From Uloborus plumipes (taxonomy: Eukaryota > Arthropoda > Arachnida > Araneae > Uloboridae), in NCBI GenBank assembly GCA_038373865.1, contig JAXGGA010002340.1, positions 1-64,000 on the forward strand: a DNA stretch of 64,000 nt, given 5' to 3'. The notes below the pieces were generated by a model. It did not search any database and had not been told where the DNA came from. It was given only the letters and a program-made list of their open reading frames with translations. Positions 46,711 to 60,153 of the stretch are shown here, in pieces. Each line of letters opens with the position of its first letter. The first letter of the stretch is position 1. The translations under genes were made by a program, and so were the position numbers.

Positions 46711-47333
46711 TATGTTATATAATTAAATTAATTGACATTAATAAAATTACTTCCCAGCGGACTGTTTTCGCAACAACCCCGATGCATACTTTCATCATAA
46801 ATGTGGCTCTCAAACTAAGCAAAGTAGCGTTTCAACACCGTTCTCAGTGATTTCGGCAAATTCACACTGATTACTTTAAACTTCATGCCAAAAAGAATTT
46901 GCAAAAGTTATAGATTTTTCGTATTATAGCTTTGAATTTGTTGCAGGGGACTGTTTGAAAAACTCCGGACAGAATTTACATGACAATTTTAAGTTTTAGA
47001 AATACGTAATTATACCTTATTTCATAAGAAAAATATAGCTTCATTATTCTATTTTTAGATATTAATTGCCAAATTTATATAGTGTTAATAGGTTTTTTGA
47101 AATATTATCTTTAGCAGTTAGACTATGGGAATGGGACAGCCAGGGGACTGTTTTTGGCGCTCAGATAATTTCTAGGAAAGAAAAAAAAATTGTTATCACT
47201 ACAAATACAATTGGGCCACAAAGTATTAATGCTTTACTTGTATTAAGAGCGATAATTACTTAATTACGCTTTATTATTTTTCAAATAGTCAGTCCGGACA
47301 GCCAATTACTAGTTTACAGAGAATCGCCCATAT

Positions 47334-48288
47334 ATAAATGTACATATACATATTATATGCTCTTTTCGATAGCCAAGTACCTATTGGAACTTTTTTCATC
47401 ATAACACAATTCGTGTGATCCCTAGTCAATATTATTTTGTGTCACGTAAGATCATAATATATAATTCATTCTTTAGGCATTTATTATACAAAAAAAAAAT
47501 GAAAATTTCATTAATAAAAAAAAAGCTCTGCTTTTTAATTCCATTCATGCGCAACGAAAATATCGTTCAGAACTAGTTTTATATGACCTACTCGTAGAGA
47601 CTCAATAATAATATTGATTGCTGTCCTTGTTCGTCAAAAACTCGTTGGCTATTTTTACAGCACAGGCAAAGGAAATAGATAATTAAATGCGTTCTTCACT
47701 TCGTGTTTAAACGGTCATGTGTCAACCTAAACGCTTGCCGAGAGGTTCATTAAAGATCTTTCATTTTTGCGTTTTGTCGTTTACTGACCATTGGCTGGAA
47801 CGCCTTTTGATCTTTTGAATAATTCAATATTCTTTTTTCGAGCGTAAAGTTGATCGAAGTGGGACACTATCTAACGAAGCAGAGTCTTCTGAATAATTTT
47901 TATTTATTTACCTTTTTTTTTTTTTTTTGAAATAATCTGAAAAGAAAACGTTGCTCCATTTGCAATCAATGTCTAGATGCTCAGGAGTGATAATCTATCG
48001 ATAGCACTGCAGATACTTTTCAACTCTCGAATGCAATTATTTTTCCATCGACAGTACTGTTGACTCTGAACCTAAAATCTGTGATCAGTTCAAATTGAAT
48101 TTGCGGGTTTGTACTTATTTTTTTTAAACATAATTTATAGGAAAGTGTTTGAATTATTTTATTTATTCGCCTAGTATAATCTAAGATAACCAACACAAGA
48201 CCTAATCTTTTCTAAGATAACAGAAGTCGGACATTATCAAACGAAGCAGTCTTCTGACGTTTTTACCAGGGCTGTCGGATTTAGCCGA

Positions 48289-48291
<3 letters not shown>
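47334..48291. other. No recognisable feature
   Basis: AT-rich non-coding DNA. Confidence 0.55.

Positions 48292-48319
<28 letters not shown>
48292..48319. repeat. A-run of 28
   Basis: Homopolymer, possibly the tail of a retroposed sequence, but no body is recognisable on either side. Confidence 0.9.
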
Positions 48320-48322
<3 letters not shown>

Positions 48323-51300
48323 GAAGACTTCTTTTTTCCTTTTGGTCTTACTGCTTTAAAACAGCTGGCTTTTAAACGAAAAGTATTTTATTTTAATTTA
48401 AGCAAACTGAAAATTATATTTATATTATTAAAACAGTTTTTATTGTATTAACTACTCCAATGAAACAAAACTAAAATCTAGGTACGAGAAGTTGTTAAAT
48501 AACATAGTACTGTTCAAATACAGCACACCGTAACTATTGTTCTATACTAGGAAATTAGTCTTGTCCAATGGAATTTAAATGGTTATAAATAAATTTCAGT
48601 GAAAGTATTCAAAAGATAACACGATACAAACGTCACCAGTCATTTGGTTCCGTCTTTAACTAACAATACGCTTTAAACACTTTCTCCCCTACTTGTTTTA
48701 ATCACCGAAATTGTTTTTCAATGTTTTTCAAGAAAAGTGAAAAATATTTGTTAAAAAAGAAAAAAAAAGCTTTTTTATTTGTTCAACAAATGGGTCTTGT
48801 TAGTGAATGAATTTTAATTTTGTTCGTGTATCCTTTTATCATTTTATTTTTAACGAAGTTTATTAGTAGTAGTTATTGCTTCCTCACTTAAATTGTCATT
48901 GGTTACTTTTTGTTTTTTAATTTACAGGTCGTTAAAGCAAATACTAAAGTAGATAATTTTAAAAAGCTAAAAAAAAAAGCCGGCCGCTCTGGCTATCTTT
49001 TTTTGAAAAAGTCGGTTCTTTGTTTTTCTATTAAAATGGGAGCGATTTTTGTTGTTTTTCGAAAAAATTTGCTTCGAGTATACACCCTTTGCCCCCCCCC
49101 CCCCCCTCAAAAAAAAAAGAGAGAGAGAGAGAGAAAATGCGAAATTAGGGTCCTGGCTGTCACAACGGTGCGGAAAGACAGTATAGGATTCTGTAAATGT
49201 AAGAGAAAACATAAAAACAACATGTGCCTTGAATTTCTTTTTTAGCTCAGAAGCATTGCTTTTTTTTTTTCGGACGTAATTCCGTGCAAGATAAGGGAAA
49301 CCTTTCTTCCTGCAGAAAAAGCTTTTGTTGACATCAAGCCAGTCACAATTCATCAAAGATGTTAATCTCTGAATGGAATAGGATTTCCGCAGATAATGTC
49401 AGATATCTCATTTATACGTGTTCGCGAGCCGGTAAGATTACTAACTTCTGAAGTAAGTAAGATCTTTCTCTTAGTTTTACATTTTAACTGTGCCTTAAGA
49501 GAAAAGTGCGGCAGCAGTCAAAATTCTTGATCCTTTTGACAGCTCCACTATTAGGTGAAGTTAATCAAAATATAAAAAAAAAAACAGATGACAGACATCA
49601 ACAAATTTTCTTTTCAAAAATAAACAATTCATTTTTTAAGCGATATTTTTTTTTAAACGAATGGCAAAACGTTTTGACTTTTTAATGTAACTACGCTACT
49701 AAAAGCTTTTTTTTTTTTCCTTTTTCCCCCAGTTGGGGTATTCCGATCAGTGAAGTAACAGCTAGTACTTTTTTTTTCAGACAACGGCAAAGTAACTTTC
49801 TATTAAGTATACCATACCTTTAACCCCCCCCCCCCCCAGCCCCAAAGAAAAATACAGAAAACTAAAGCAGAACGGGAAATGTTTTCCTCAAACACACATT
49901 TTTTTAAAAAAACTGCCATGTTTCTTCAAATGTTAGTTTCTAACGATTCTATCGCTATTTCTCAAAACTAATTCGTGCCTTGCTGAAGTGTTCATTTAAA
50001 GGTCAAACTGCCCCATATGACATTTGTATTTAACTGTAGTCATCCGTAAGTAAGTGAGTGCCTTGCGTGGGTTACTAATTACTACAAACAAGACAGGGAA
50101 GCTCTCCCATTGGTGGAGTTAACAGCTTTCAACGATTCACGCATTATGCTACCTCTTTCTTCACGATGCTTCTTGCTGGATGTAGGCCAGAAAGAAAGAA
50201 CACAGGCCACTCACATGCGATGCCATTCTTCCTTGCCACTTCGTTCAAAATGTTGTTAACTTCAAGTGTTTAAAGCTTAATTGAAAATAAATACGTTTAA
50301 GTGACTAATTATTAGAGCGTTTACCCCACGATTTCGACAAATTAAAAGCATTACTATTCAGAAATCTTGGTCCCTAATTTCGTTCAGTTAGACAAATCAA
50401 ATAAATTGGCAGTTTATGTTTTGGAGATATACTTCTTTTAATGCAATGAAGGGGAAAAAAACCCCCACAGAAGTAAGGAAATTAAATACAAACTTAAGGC
50501 ACGGCAGTTAAGCAATATAAGCGATATTTGTCAGGATTGCCATAGAGTTGAGATTGCCCACATAGTCGACGTTTCAATCGACAATATCCGTTTAAAATTG
50601 GCAATTACAAAAATCTCCATTCTTTGAGACATTGGCGAAGATGAAAACGAGTCCTTAAAAATTTTTAACTTGTCAATGCTTCCGCAAAATCGGTGATCAA
50701 GAAAACGGATCTTTTTCAAAAAAATATTTAGGAAGTTAGAGGAAACTGACGCTATGGTTATGGTGTCACAAAACAGGAGGCTGCAAAAAAAAAAAAAAAA
50801 AAAAAAAAAACTGAATAAAAACTAGTACTTACAAAAAAAGAGAGAGAGAGAGAGAGAGAGAAGTCCACTCTATTTTTAGGCAAGATTATCTTTTAAGAGA
50901 TTTTAATTAAAATTTCATGGTGATGAATTTTATGATCCAGAACTCATTTCGGGATATTTTTTTAAAACAAAAAATACGTTCGCAAAAAAGGATCCTTTTC
51001 AAAATCTGTGATTGAGATCGGATTCTTCAACGAAATTCGTTATGTCTAAAACCGACCATTTTTTATATTACTTTTAAGAAATTTCCTAAGAAATGAAATT
51101 ACTTCATTTTCATATATTAAACTTCAGACTAAGTTGTTTCATAACCAATGGTTTTATGGCGTCATACACATTTTTCGCACGAAATGTATTGAACTTCGGA
51201 AAACTAATCTCATTTTTACAAAAATAAACACTCCTAAGCATGTTTAAAAAACTGTTATTCCTTGACAATACTTTTGGTAGCTTCTCGCAGTGGAATTACC

Positions 51301-51859
51301 AAAAATTTCAATGCCTTATTTGCGAAGTTCAAGACTTTATACCCTTATAAAGCGATTCTTTTCAGCGAAGAACATAATATTCCTCAGCGATAAACCTTTC
51401 ATATTTCAGCGTCGACAAACACAATTTTCTCATCCGTACCTTTTCTCGAGCTAGCATATCTGCTCCCATCGATTAGAGACCTTAAACGCTTTTGATTATA
51501 TTTGTCTTCCCGTGTTGACTATTCCTCCATCATCGATGGTGTTTTCGTTCCATCTTTATCGCTGCATGCATTTTATTTGCTCCCATCGATTGGGCACTCT
51601 CCGTTTCCATGTCTACTCACGTCAGTCATTGATATTCTTTTCACGTTGTTATTTTCTCTGACACATTACTAACATTCGGTGGCATCAGTTTAATACTTTG
51701 AAAATTGTCGATAGCAACCACCACGGCCAGATGACCGGGAGAGGAGCTTCTTTTCGATACATGCTGTGCATGAGAATCAGTTTTAATCGTTTTTCCAAGA
51801 TGGCGTTAAAAGTATCGTTTGCACCTTTTTGTTCCTTTTCGATACATGGGCGTAAAAAG
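48320..51859. other. Low-complexity, gene-free stretch with simple repeats
   Basis: Contains C15 (49092-49106) followed by A-run and GA units to 49133, C-runs near 49824, A26 (50785-50810) and (GA)n at 50833-50862. Frames at 48910-49356 on both strands cross these repeats and are artefacts. 49380-50240 and 51380-51640 look unique and less biased but show no gene. CTCCCATCGATT occurs at 51463 and 51580. Confidence 0.55.
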
Positions 51860-51950
51860 CAGTGCCGGATTAACCATGCTGTAAATATTGCGATTGCGAG
51901 GCAGAGGCGCCCCGAACTAAAATTTTTGGGAGGGGGAAAATTATCAATTT
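51860..51950 (+). mobile_element. Solo hAT-like end
   Basis: CAGTGCCGGATTAACCATGC is a typical hAT-type terminus, with GCAGAGGCGCCCCGAACT after it. The matching far end was not found within the next kilobases. Confidence 0.45.
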
Positions 51951-52589
51951 GCCGAATGAAGTTCCAATTTTACCGAATGATAAAATACAAGCATGCACAC
52001 ATGTCGTACATGCATAACATTTATTGATAAAAAATATTAGGCATCTTTTAAAAAATAATTCTAAAAACTAAAAAGAACAAATAATCTCAATGCTGCAATA
52101 TTGTCTTCATATTGCCGAATCGTCAGCAATATGCGCCGAATACGGAAATTATTGGGAGCTCACAGTAGTGTTTCAAAAGAATTCAAGACTGCACATGCTT
52201 ATTTTATTTTTTTGATTATTTATTTTTATTTATTATTATTATTATTTTTTTTTTTTTACGTTAGACGAAGAAGCACTCTAAAATGCTGTGCGACGTATCC
52301 TCAAATGAGTTAATTGTTTGAGTTCACTGTTTAAAAAGGTGCATATTTAATTTGTTAAACTCAGTATAAAACTTTTGTTTGGGGTGCAAAGAGAAAATAT
52401 TAATATCGCATCGAAAATATCAGAGTTTGTTCCAAACAAAGCAGCATTAGAGTAAAAGTTGTTCTCCACCACTAAATAAACCTTCTGAAGTCCCCATCTC
52501 TTTCCCTGACGCCAACTCAGACAGTTTAAAATTGTGCTTCCCACCCCGTCTTTCTCCTATTGTTGTTCAATAAAACCTAAGTCGCGTTT

Positions 52590-53230
52590 CTAAAAAGTCA
52601 ATTTCTAAAATTCTTCGGGGCTGCATGTCCTCAATTTGTATGACATTCAGGCAAACGTCAGTTAAGATAACCCACAGCTGCGTTTTAAAAACTCAATGTC
52701 GAAAAATTGTGGAAAAAGTCCTTGAACCTTCTCTTATTTGATTAGTGTCGCTAAACACAAATTAAAATTCTTTTTTTTTTTTTTTTGAAATTTCCACCCA
52801 AAAAACCTCCACATTTTTCCTTTCTTAAAAATAGTAAAAAATTGACTTCAATTTCGAAAACATACCCTCACACTTTTCCTCTATCATTTAAAAATATGGC
52901 CTATAGTTACATTTAAGACTTCAATGGCGAAAATTTTTCCAGAGGAGAACGGCTAGATCAGCTAGAGTCCCCTAACATAGCATAAAATTGCTCCTTAATT
53001 AAAGACTTCAATTTTGAAAATTGATCAAAAGATATTCTTTACCTCAATTTCCTCCCTAAACACAACGAAATGTGCCCTATAATTACATTTCTCATTGTCG
53101 AAAAATATCTGGGAACAGCTTCCAAGCGAAAAATATCCTGGAAGGGCATTGAAAAATTTTGGAAGGGATATTCACCTCATTTTTGCTTTGCTTTATTTAT
53201 TATTTTTTCCATGAAAACTTAATGTAGAAA
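52590..53230 (+). repeat. Degenerate repeat with GACTTCAATTTCGAAAA units
   Basis: Variants of ACTTCAATTTCGAAAA recur at about 52598, 52689, 52842, 52918, 53006 and 53091, spaced ~76-91 bp or twice that. Recurring companions are CTATAATTACATTT and CCTCAATTTCCTC. An old tandem repeat or decayed element; non-coding. Confidence 0.6.
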
Positions 53231-54369
53231 ATGTGAAGCAAAAGAAAATTTTAGCAGAAATTTCACTTCTAGAAAAAAAAATTAGAAATCTGGCCTTCAC
53301 TCATTGAACGCAAAATATATTTCCCACTATTCTCCATTTACCTTAAGAGTCTCAGAAACCATATGTTAAAATCAACATGAGAAATCTTACTAACGTAAAT
53401 ACTAGTATTTGAAATTCTATAGCAAAAAAAACTGCAAGTTTAGTTTAAAATGAAAACTGAAAGTTAGAAAAATGGTATATTTCAATCATTTCAGTTTAAG
53501 TGCAATTCATTTTTTTTAAATATTACACCATAGTATGTGCAAAAATTGATTTGCATTGATGCCGAAAATAGCTAATGTTAAAGAAATATTCATATTAATT
53601 TTAAAATAAAATTAAAGTTTTACAAGTCATTAAGGTTTCTTTATTGAGTAATAATAGAGTTTTTTTTTCTTAATGTAGAACTTATAATTGCATTTAAAAT
53701 ACTTTTTCTAGTGTTTAATAATTGTTTCTTTTTGAGATTAAGACACTATCTGGATTAAAAAAAGAATAATACTTTGTGTGGAAAGCAGCGAATTAGGGAT
53801 CTGCACCGGTGGCAGAAACAGAGAAATCCATTACTCACTTTCACTTGCTAAGTTTAAGGACTTTTCTTGAAAATTTCCGCAAACTTTGAGACCTCATATT
53901 ACGGTAACGGGGTCACCAGGGCAAATAAGTATTGCTTTCAGAAATAGGTTTTACAACGATATTTCGATTGCTACTTATTTAAATTTTGTTCATTGCTGCA
54001 CCACCATACGGTTTCCTGGTAAGAAGCATTAGTCAATGTAATTTGTTTCGAGTGTTTTGAGTTTAAAATTTAAAAAAAATCGAAAACAGCGTCTTAACTT
54101 CTCTAATAAACTTATCACATTATAAGTGGGTTCAACAGAAATACTTATCATGAGTTAATTTGACTGAGGTAGAGTAGAATTGAGGTGTTCAATATCAAAG
54201 CCAGCTCAAACCATGATTTATAAAAAGCGATCATCTTTTACGACTTGATACTTCTTAGTCTACAACCATCATGCCGCTAAGTGACTTGGAACGAATTCCT
54301 CTCACTCAAGCCGAAAACCACTGCCAAAACCCCGTTTTATTTAAGATTCAGCTTAAGCCATGCCTCTGA
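53231..54369. other. No recognisable feature
   Basis: AT-rich non-coding DNA. Confidence 0.55.
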
Positions 54370-55427
54370 TAGTGGTGGGACATCGATGTCGATGTTTTTG
54401 TTAAAACATCGATGTTTGAGAGTAGAACTGTTTCAAACATCGATGTTTTTCGTTCGATGTTTTTTTTTTTGATGTCGTGCCGATGTTTTATACTTGAACG
54501 AAAAATATCCTTAAAAAAATGAATATGCTTACAATTTGCAGTCCTGATGAAGAGTTTTTTTTTTTAATTAATTAGTTATTGCGAGATTTATCACATTGGA
54601 AACAGTTTTCCATTGCCCACAGCAGTAACTTTTCTTGCAGTGAAGTTAACAATCCTTTTAAGCACTGCACTGTTAAAAAAAATAGGGGGTCTTAAGTTTT
54701 CCCCAGACATAAACATGAGATTTTTCTATGATAATTTTTCCTCTAAGTTATTAGAAGTTATATCAGTATAAAATTGTCTACCGCTCTCAATAAGGCATTG
54801 ATTTAAAAAAAAAAAAAACTATAATTTTACTTTGAATATATGCTTAGTATATGCATTTCAAGTCGTTACAAATATTTATAATCTTTCAATACAATTTGAG
54901 TTTTAGACATAATTTCCACAATTTTTTCATGTAATATTGTTGCTGATAGTACAAAACAATCATTAATTATGTATTATATTTCCTTTCTTTCTTCTTCATT
55001 TTCTTTTTCTTTCTAATTTTTCACTTTTTGGGCATGCATTTTATCAAGTTTTAAAAAAATCTGTAATTGATTCGCATTTATTATTGAATAATTTATTTTC
55101 AGTCTTTTTGTTATTCGGATGAAAATTTAAGATTTTACGAAATTATTCCAATTAATTTGCAGTAATGCTTCGATTTATGTATTTTAAATGCATGCATTTA
55201 TTGTATTTTAAATGTAAGTTATTTATCCCGTTGCATTACTTAATTGGGAATGGTAATAATTATGACAATTATTGTTAGCTTCTCTTTGATACTTCAAACA
55301 TCTTAATTAATAAATCGATTACTGTGAATTTAGATCTAGCATTAGAATACATTTTTAAGTTTTGGTGGACATGAATAAACAAGAAAATGTTTCAGAGCAT
55401 CGTTGTTTTAATGATGTCTCACTACTA
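54370..55427. mobile_element. hAT-like element, ~1.06 kb, with ATCGATGT sub-terminal repeats
   Basis: Left end TAGTGGTGGGACATCGATGT; the complement of the right end is TAGTAGTGAGACATCATTAA. The left sub-terminal region repeats AAACATCGATGTTT-like palindromes five or so times within 110 bp (54378-54487), resembling transposase binding sites. The flanks GCCTCTGA and GCTTCTAC agree at only five of eight bases, so the target duplication is uncertain. No transposase frame. Confidence 0.68.
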
Positions 55428-55435
55428 GCTTCTAC

Positions 55436-56503
55436 TATATGGCCAGTGAAAAGTACGGGTAACATCAACATCATTATTATAATAAGTTGCTTTTTTTTAT
55501 TGTACAGATGGAGGTGGTATACGGTATAAAATTAAGATACAAATAATTTTAAATGGAGTTTGAATGGAAAACAGCGAAAAAATCTCTTTATTTCAAAACT
55601 AGCTCAGTCCAAACTATTTTATTCTGTAAATAATTGGACACAGCCAACAAAAGCAAAAAAGAAAAGATAAATTAAATTTTTTCCAAATGTTACGCAAAAA
55701 AAAAAAAAAAATCGCACAAAACAAACAACGATGGAGCAACTAACGTTATTTTTTCGTTTTTGATGAATTTTAGAAACGGGAAAAAAAAAAGTTTTTGGAA
55801 AAATAACGTACACAGAGTTTAAAATATTTTCTCTCCTTTAAATTTTTACAAATGAATTGTTCTAGTTTTCATACTAAACACCTCAATTTTCAACTTCATA
55901 AACGTGAAAAGAACATTTATTCTGACATTTTCTGTTAGAAAAGCGTGTTGAACACAACTAAGAACTTTCCAATTAGTTTGGTGACATTAAAAATAATATT
56001 AATGATTTTACTGAAAATTTAAGAACAAGTATTTTTAATATCCCTTTCATGCATTATAGTTTCACAGTATTGTAGCCTAATATCTACTCCTAAGTTGGAA
56101 TACCCGTCATATAATAAAAATTATAGCTTGCATTTGATATATTGTATTCAAATTTTAAAATTCACACAGGAATTTAAAAAAAAATTGATTCGAAGCAGTT
56201 GGTGTACACCATAGTACTAAGCGAAGGCAGTTTAAATACAAAAAATTTTCCATGAAAATTTCGTGGTGGCAAATATCTTTTGGCACAAAAATATCACAAA
56301 TTGATTTTTCATATGAATAAATAAAATTTCAATCTAAACATATAAACAGATACAAGACAAAAAAAAAAAACTTTAAAAGACGGGGTATAGTTAAAAACCA
56401 CAAAAATAACGCTTTGCTTCAGTATTTATACATTTAACGATTATACAACGATTGCATTTAAGTTTTACGAAACCAGAGCAGGTAATAAATGTAAAGCGTG
56501 ACA
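55436..56503. other. No recognisable feature
   Basis: AT-rich non-coding DNA with A-runs near 55685. Confidence 0.55.
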
Positions 56504-56511
56504 TATTAAAC

Positions 56512-58427
56512 CAGGGGTGGCAAACCTTTTTAGGGAGAGTGCCACTATCCGGAGAAAAAAAGCTCACTGTGCCACAGTGTATTTTTCCAACAAACTGATT
56601 TTTTTTCCTAAAGTTAATAATAGATTTTATGTTGGCTGACTATGTAATTGTTACTCAAATGAAACATTTTTTTTTCTCGTAAATCTGAGCAGTTGAAATC
56701 GAAATGATAATAAAGATATTATTAGTCCAAACTTAAGAGTTATCGTTTATAAACACTTTTATAGGTTCTTTCAGTTGGCTTACGCTTGAAAAAGAAACAA
56801 ATAAAACATCAAACATTCTACTCCAAAAATTAAAGTCTGTACTTAATGTGGTTTATGAGTCTGTATTTTTTTTACCAAGTCTTTAATTTTAGGATTAGTT
56901 CTTGAGAATCCTAAGAAGTTGAATGTTTTAAGTGCTATCAATTAATATTCAACGGTATTTAGATTTTTCTGTATTCATAACGAAAAATATTTGTTTAGAA
57001 GCGTATTTTAAACCAAATCTACAGCAGCATCAGACGGCTAAAGTGTGTAAATGTGAAAAAAAAAATTGTTGGTACATATTAATAATGTGGATGACTTTCG
57101 AAGCCTTGGTTGAAGTAAGCTCTTATATTTAATTACCGATGCAAAAGGTCAGTAATTCCGATTTGGATTTCAGAAGGGAAACAAGTAGTGTCTTGCAGAG
57201 AAATAGACAGAGAATTTGAAAAGATTAGCATTTTTTTTTTATGATCCTGAAAATCATCTAACCTAACACTGAATGCATACTTAAAATAGGGATAAAATTT
57301 TCTCCATATAGCATTGAAAAAGTATTAAATTTGTGTTGATACTTTCAGTATGTATTAAATTTAATGTTTTATTTTTTTCTCCAAATTAGAAAGAAACTGA
57401 AGTTTCACCATAAAAGAATGTAGATGGCCTATACTGGTTTAGGAATCTTTTCTTGTACTATCTTAAATTTAAATTACTTAAACGTCGGATAATAAGAGAT
57501 AACATTTGCTATTCTTCATTCCTAAGTAAAAAGTCCTCATTGCTTTCCTTCCAAACATTTTAAAAAACACTCCCTAAAATTCTAAAATCTTATGACTATT
57601 TTTCCTTTGGATAGCTATTGCATATTTCAATGAAGGAGTAACTTGCCATGCTCTCCTCTTTCTCCTGGGAAAAGTTCACAAAACATTCAGAGCTCTAATT
57701 CGCAGTTTGTTAATACAGTGAACTCTACAGGGTCACCAGCAGAGAAAAAGTGTCATTCTTTGGCAAGGAGTTTGTGATAAATAATTCGATGATACTTTTG
57801 AAGTTTATTTCCCACATTATTTTCAAGTAATTCAACCAAAACAATTTATACAAATACAAATGTGGCGACCAGCAGCAGGCTCTGGGCCCAACTTGGCTGG
57901 TCCTAGTCAAATTAAAGACCCCAATGAAGATCAATGGCCCTCTTAAAGCCATCTACTCCATTGCTCTTTACCGCCTCTTCCGCTATTTGTGCAACCATTC
58001 CGAATGTCCAATCTGGTTTCTTAATTTTAGCTGCAGAGTTAACTTTTTTATAAAATTTCATCACCCGTAGCTGAAACTATTGCAGATCAAAAATCCATTC
58101 TGCAACATCGAAAGTGTCATTCGTGTCAAACGCAAATATGCTTTACAAAGCATTGTCTGTAGCATTTCAGCTTTTGTTGGATGTCCATATCTAACGTTAA
58201 GTACTTTGCAATATTGTAGTTCAGACAATTTGTAAGCCAATCTCCTGACACTTAATCGTCACAATATCATTATATCTATTAGTTTAAGGGTTTTAGTTTT
58301 TATCAATATTTTTGAGATCGACATTTTTTTCTCAATTTTGGAATTTTTTCAAAAAGTCTTCGCGAGCCACCGTTACTGCTCTGCCGTGCCACATTGTGGC
58401 ACGCGTGCCGCGGGTTGGCCACCACTG
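56512..58427. mobile_element. hAT element, 1916 bp, degenerate or non-autonomous
   Basis: Left end CAGGGGTGGCAAACC; the complement of the right end is CAGTGGTGGCCAACCCGC. GTGCCAC repeats occur inside both ends (GTGCCACAGTG on the left, GTGCCACATTGTGGCAC on the right). A perfect 8-bp duplication TATTAAAC flanks it (56504-56511, 58428-58435). The length would allow a worn transposase, but every frame is broken and none shows a recognisable domain. Repeat H lies inside it at 57842-57960. Confidence 0.92.
57842..57960 (-). repeat. Dispersed GC-rich repeat H, copy 2 (inside a hAT element)
   Basis: The complement reads AGGACCAGCCAAGTTGGGCC, AGAGCCTGCTGCTGGTCGCC, ACATTTGTATTTGTATAA, alignable with 29873-29945. 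The preceding GGGCCATTGATCTTCATTGG may belong to it too. It sits within the hAT element at 56512-58427, so it was probably inserted there or carried with it. Confidence 0.6.
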
Positions 58428-58435
58428 TATTAAAC

Positions 58436-58858
58436 AGACGGAGATCAAATTACTGAGAATTAAATTCAGAATATCCACAAGACTTAAAAAATTCATTTCA
58501 AAAGAATAAAGAACTAAAAAGTCATTCATACGATCAAATATCTCTCATTCATTTGGCTTAGAAGCAATGAAAACAAAACGGCGTGCGTTTGTTTTACCTT
58601 TCATAGAGAGTGGCCGCAACGCCCCCTATAGTTCGTTGGAGATGCGAATTCTTCACTAACGGTTTGAAATATGTATCACACTGATGGTAACGCACATCAA
58701 AAACAACATGTTTTGAGTACTTCATTTATTTGTTTGATAGGGAAAACAATTATCTAGTATTTTCTGTTCATGGTCGGCAAAAATTGAAATTTCAACTTCA
58801 ACCCAGTATGAAGAAATCTAAATTTTTCCCGCAGTTACTAAGATCGTTTGGGCTAGAG

Positions 58859-58889
<31 letters not shown>

Positions 58890-60145
58890 CAATAAGACGG
58901 ATGTCACCTCATTTTAACTGCAACTGTAAACGAATTCTCATAAGTAAAATTTATCGCTTTTTATAGATGATGACTCTTTATCTCGAAAATAAATCATCAA
59001 CAACTGCGTGAAAGCATTGTGCACAGAACATCGACATTGAACACCCATCGTATAACACATCGATACTATGAAACAAATTCAAAAAAAAATATGCTTCCAA
59101 ATCAACATTGCATCACTTCTCAAATTCTATTTAGTCTGAGTTCGACAAAAAATTAGTAGAAATTGGATTCATAATAACAAAAAGGCAAAATAATATATTT
59201 ATCAAAATCAATAAAATGAATATTTAACAAAGTGCAGCACTCTTAAACTGATTACCCAATTTAAATAAAAATATCATAATCGATCGCATTTAATGATCTA
59301 CGATGATATCGATTAATTGTTGCATTTTATTGCCAAATTTTTTATGAGCAAAAAGGAAAGAAGCTTTTAAACCAAAGTATGTTTCCGAAATCAAAAAATA
59401 TTTAAAGCAATTATTAGTCTATTAACTAAACATTTAAAGCTGATGATAAATAAATTTTTCAGCCTTCCAGATGCAGAGCACAGACAGAGAGAAAGTAGAC
59501 AACCGACTAAAAATTAATTCTTAGTTAATGTGCGATCATGATCGTGCTGTTCAATAACATTTTGCAGGATTTACGTCAATTTAAAATTTTGGAAACATAT
59601 AAGGTATCCTAATCTTTGTAAGGTCAATTGCTGAAATTAATATGATGCAATTTTACGAATCTGACCGAAATAAAAAGTAAGCTTTCAGTATCTTTCAAGT
59701 TGGATACGGATATAAGAAATAATGCCATTTCATAGGTTCGGAAAGACTTCAACAAGTAACGAAAAATAACTAACGCAATTAAGGGATAATATACTTTTTT
59801 TAACTTTAAAGGTTGCATAGAAAAGGTTATCAATAATAATTTAAAAAAAGCAAATAATTAGTAATAAAGATCAGGAAGCAAATATTAACAGTTCACAATA
59901 TAATCATAAAATTTAATATTACAGTAGCGATACGATATTCAAAGTCAGACATTTAAATAGCAAAATTTTTAAAGCTATGCATATAAATGTTTTGTAGAAA
60001 AATTTTGGTTACATTTCACTAGCCCTGCTAGAGAGTTTTCTCCTCGTTGAGAAGTTGATCCTAACAAGCAAAATTATTTTCTTGAAATTCGGGATCGGGG
60101 TATAACAGACCGTATTATGTGTATATATTACTATGCTAGGGCTTA
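58436..60145. other. No gene; simple repeats only
   Basis: AT-rich DNA with (CT)14 at 58859-58886. No other feature recognised. Confidence 0.55.
58859..58886. repeat. (CT)n microsatellite
   Basis: About 14 CT units. Confidence 0.95.
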
Positions 60146-60153
60146 CAATAATG

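Larger units (their letters stand above)
40554..47330. mobile_element. Outer TIR element hosting the nested cluster
   Basis: The left end is TATGGGCGATTCTCTGTAAA (from 40552); the complement of the right end is the same 20 bases (from 47333), both next to TATA. TCCGG motifs also recur just inside. The pair lies 6.8 kb apart and encloses the Helitron/Harbinger cluster. If the Helitron material 40881-46710 is removed, a ~0.95-kb element remains. That is a plausible MITE or short Tc1/mariner-type element, and no transposase is seen in it. Confidence 0.68.

Noticed and set aside
48910..49356. 111- and 129-residue frames
   Set aside because: They span C15, A-runs and (GA)n; the protein is a by-product of simple repeats.
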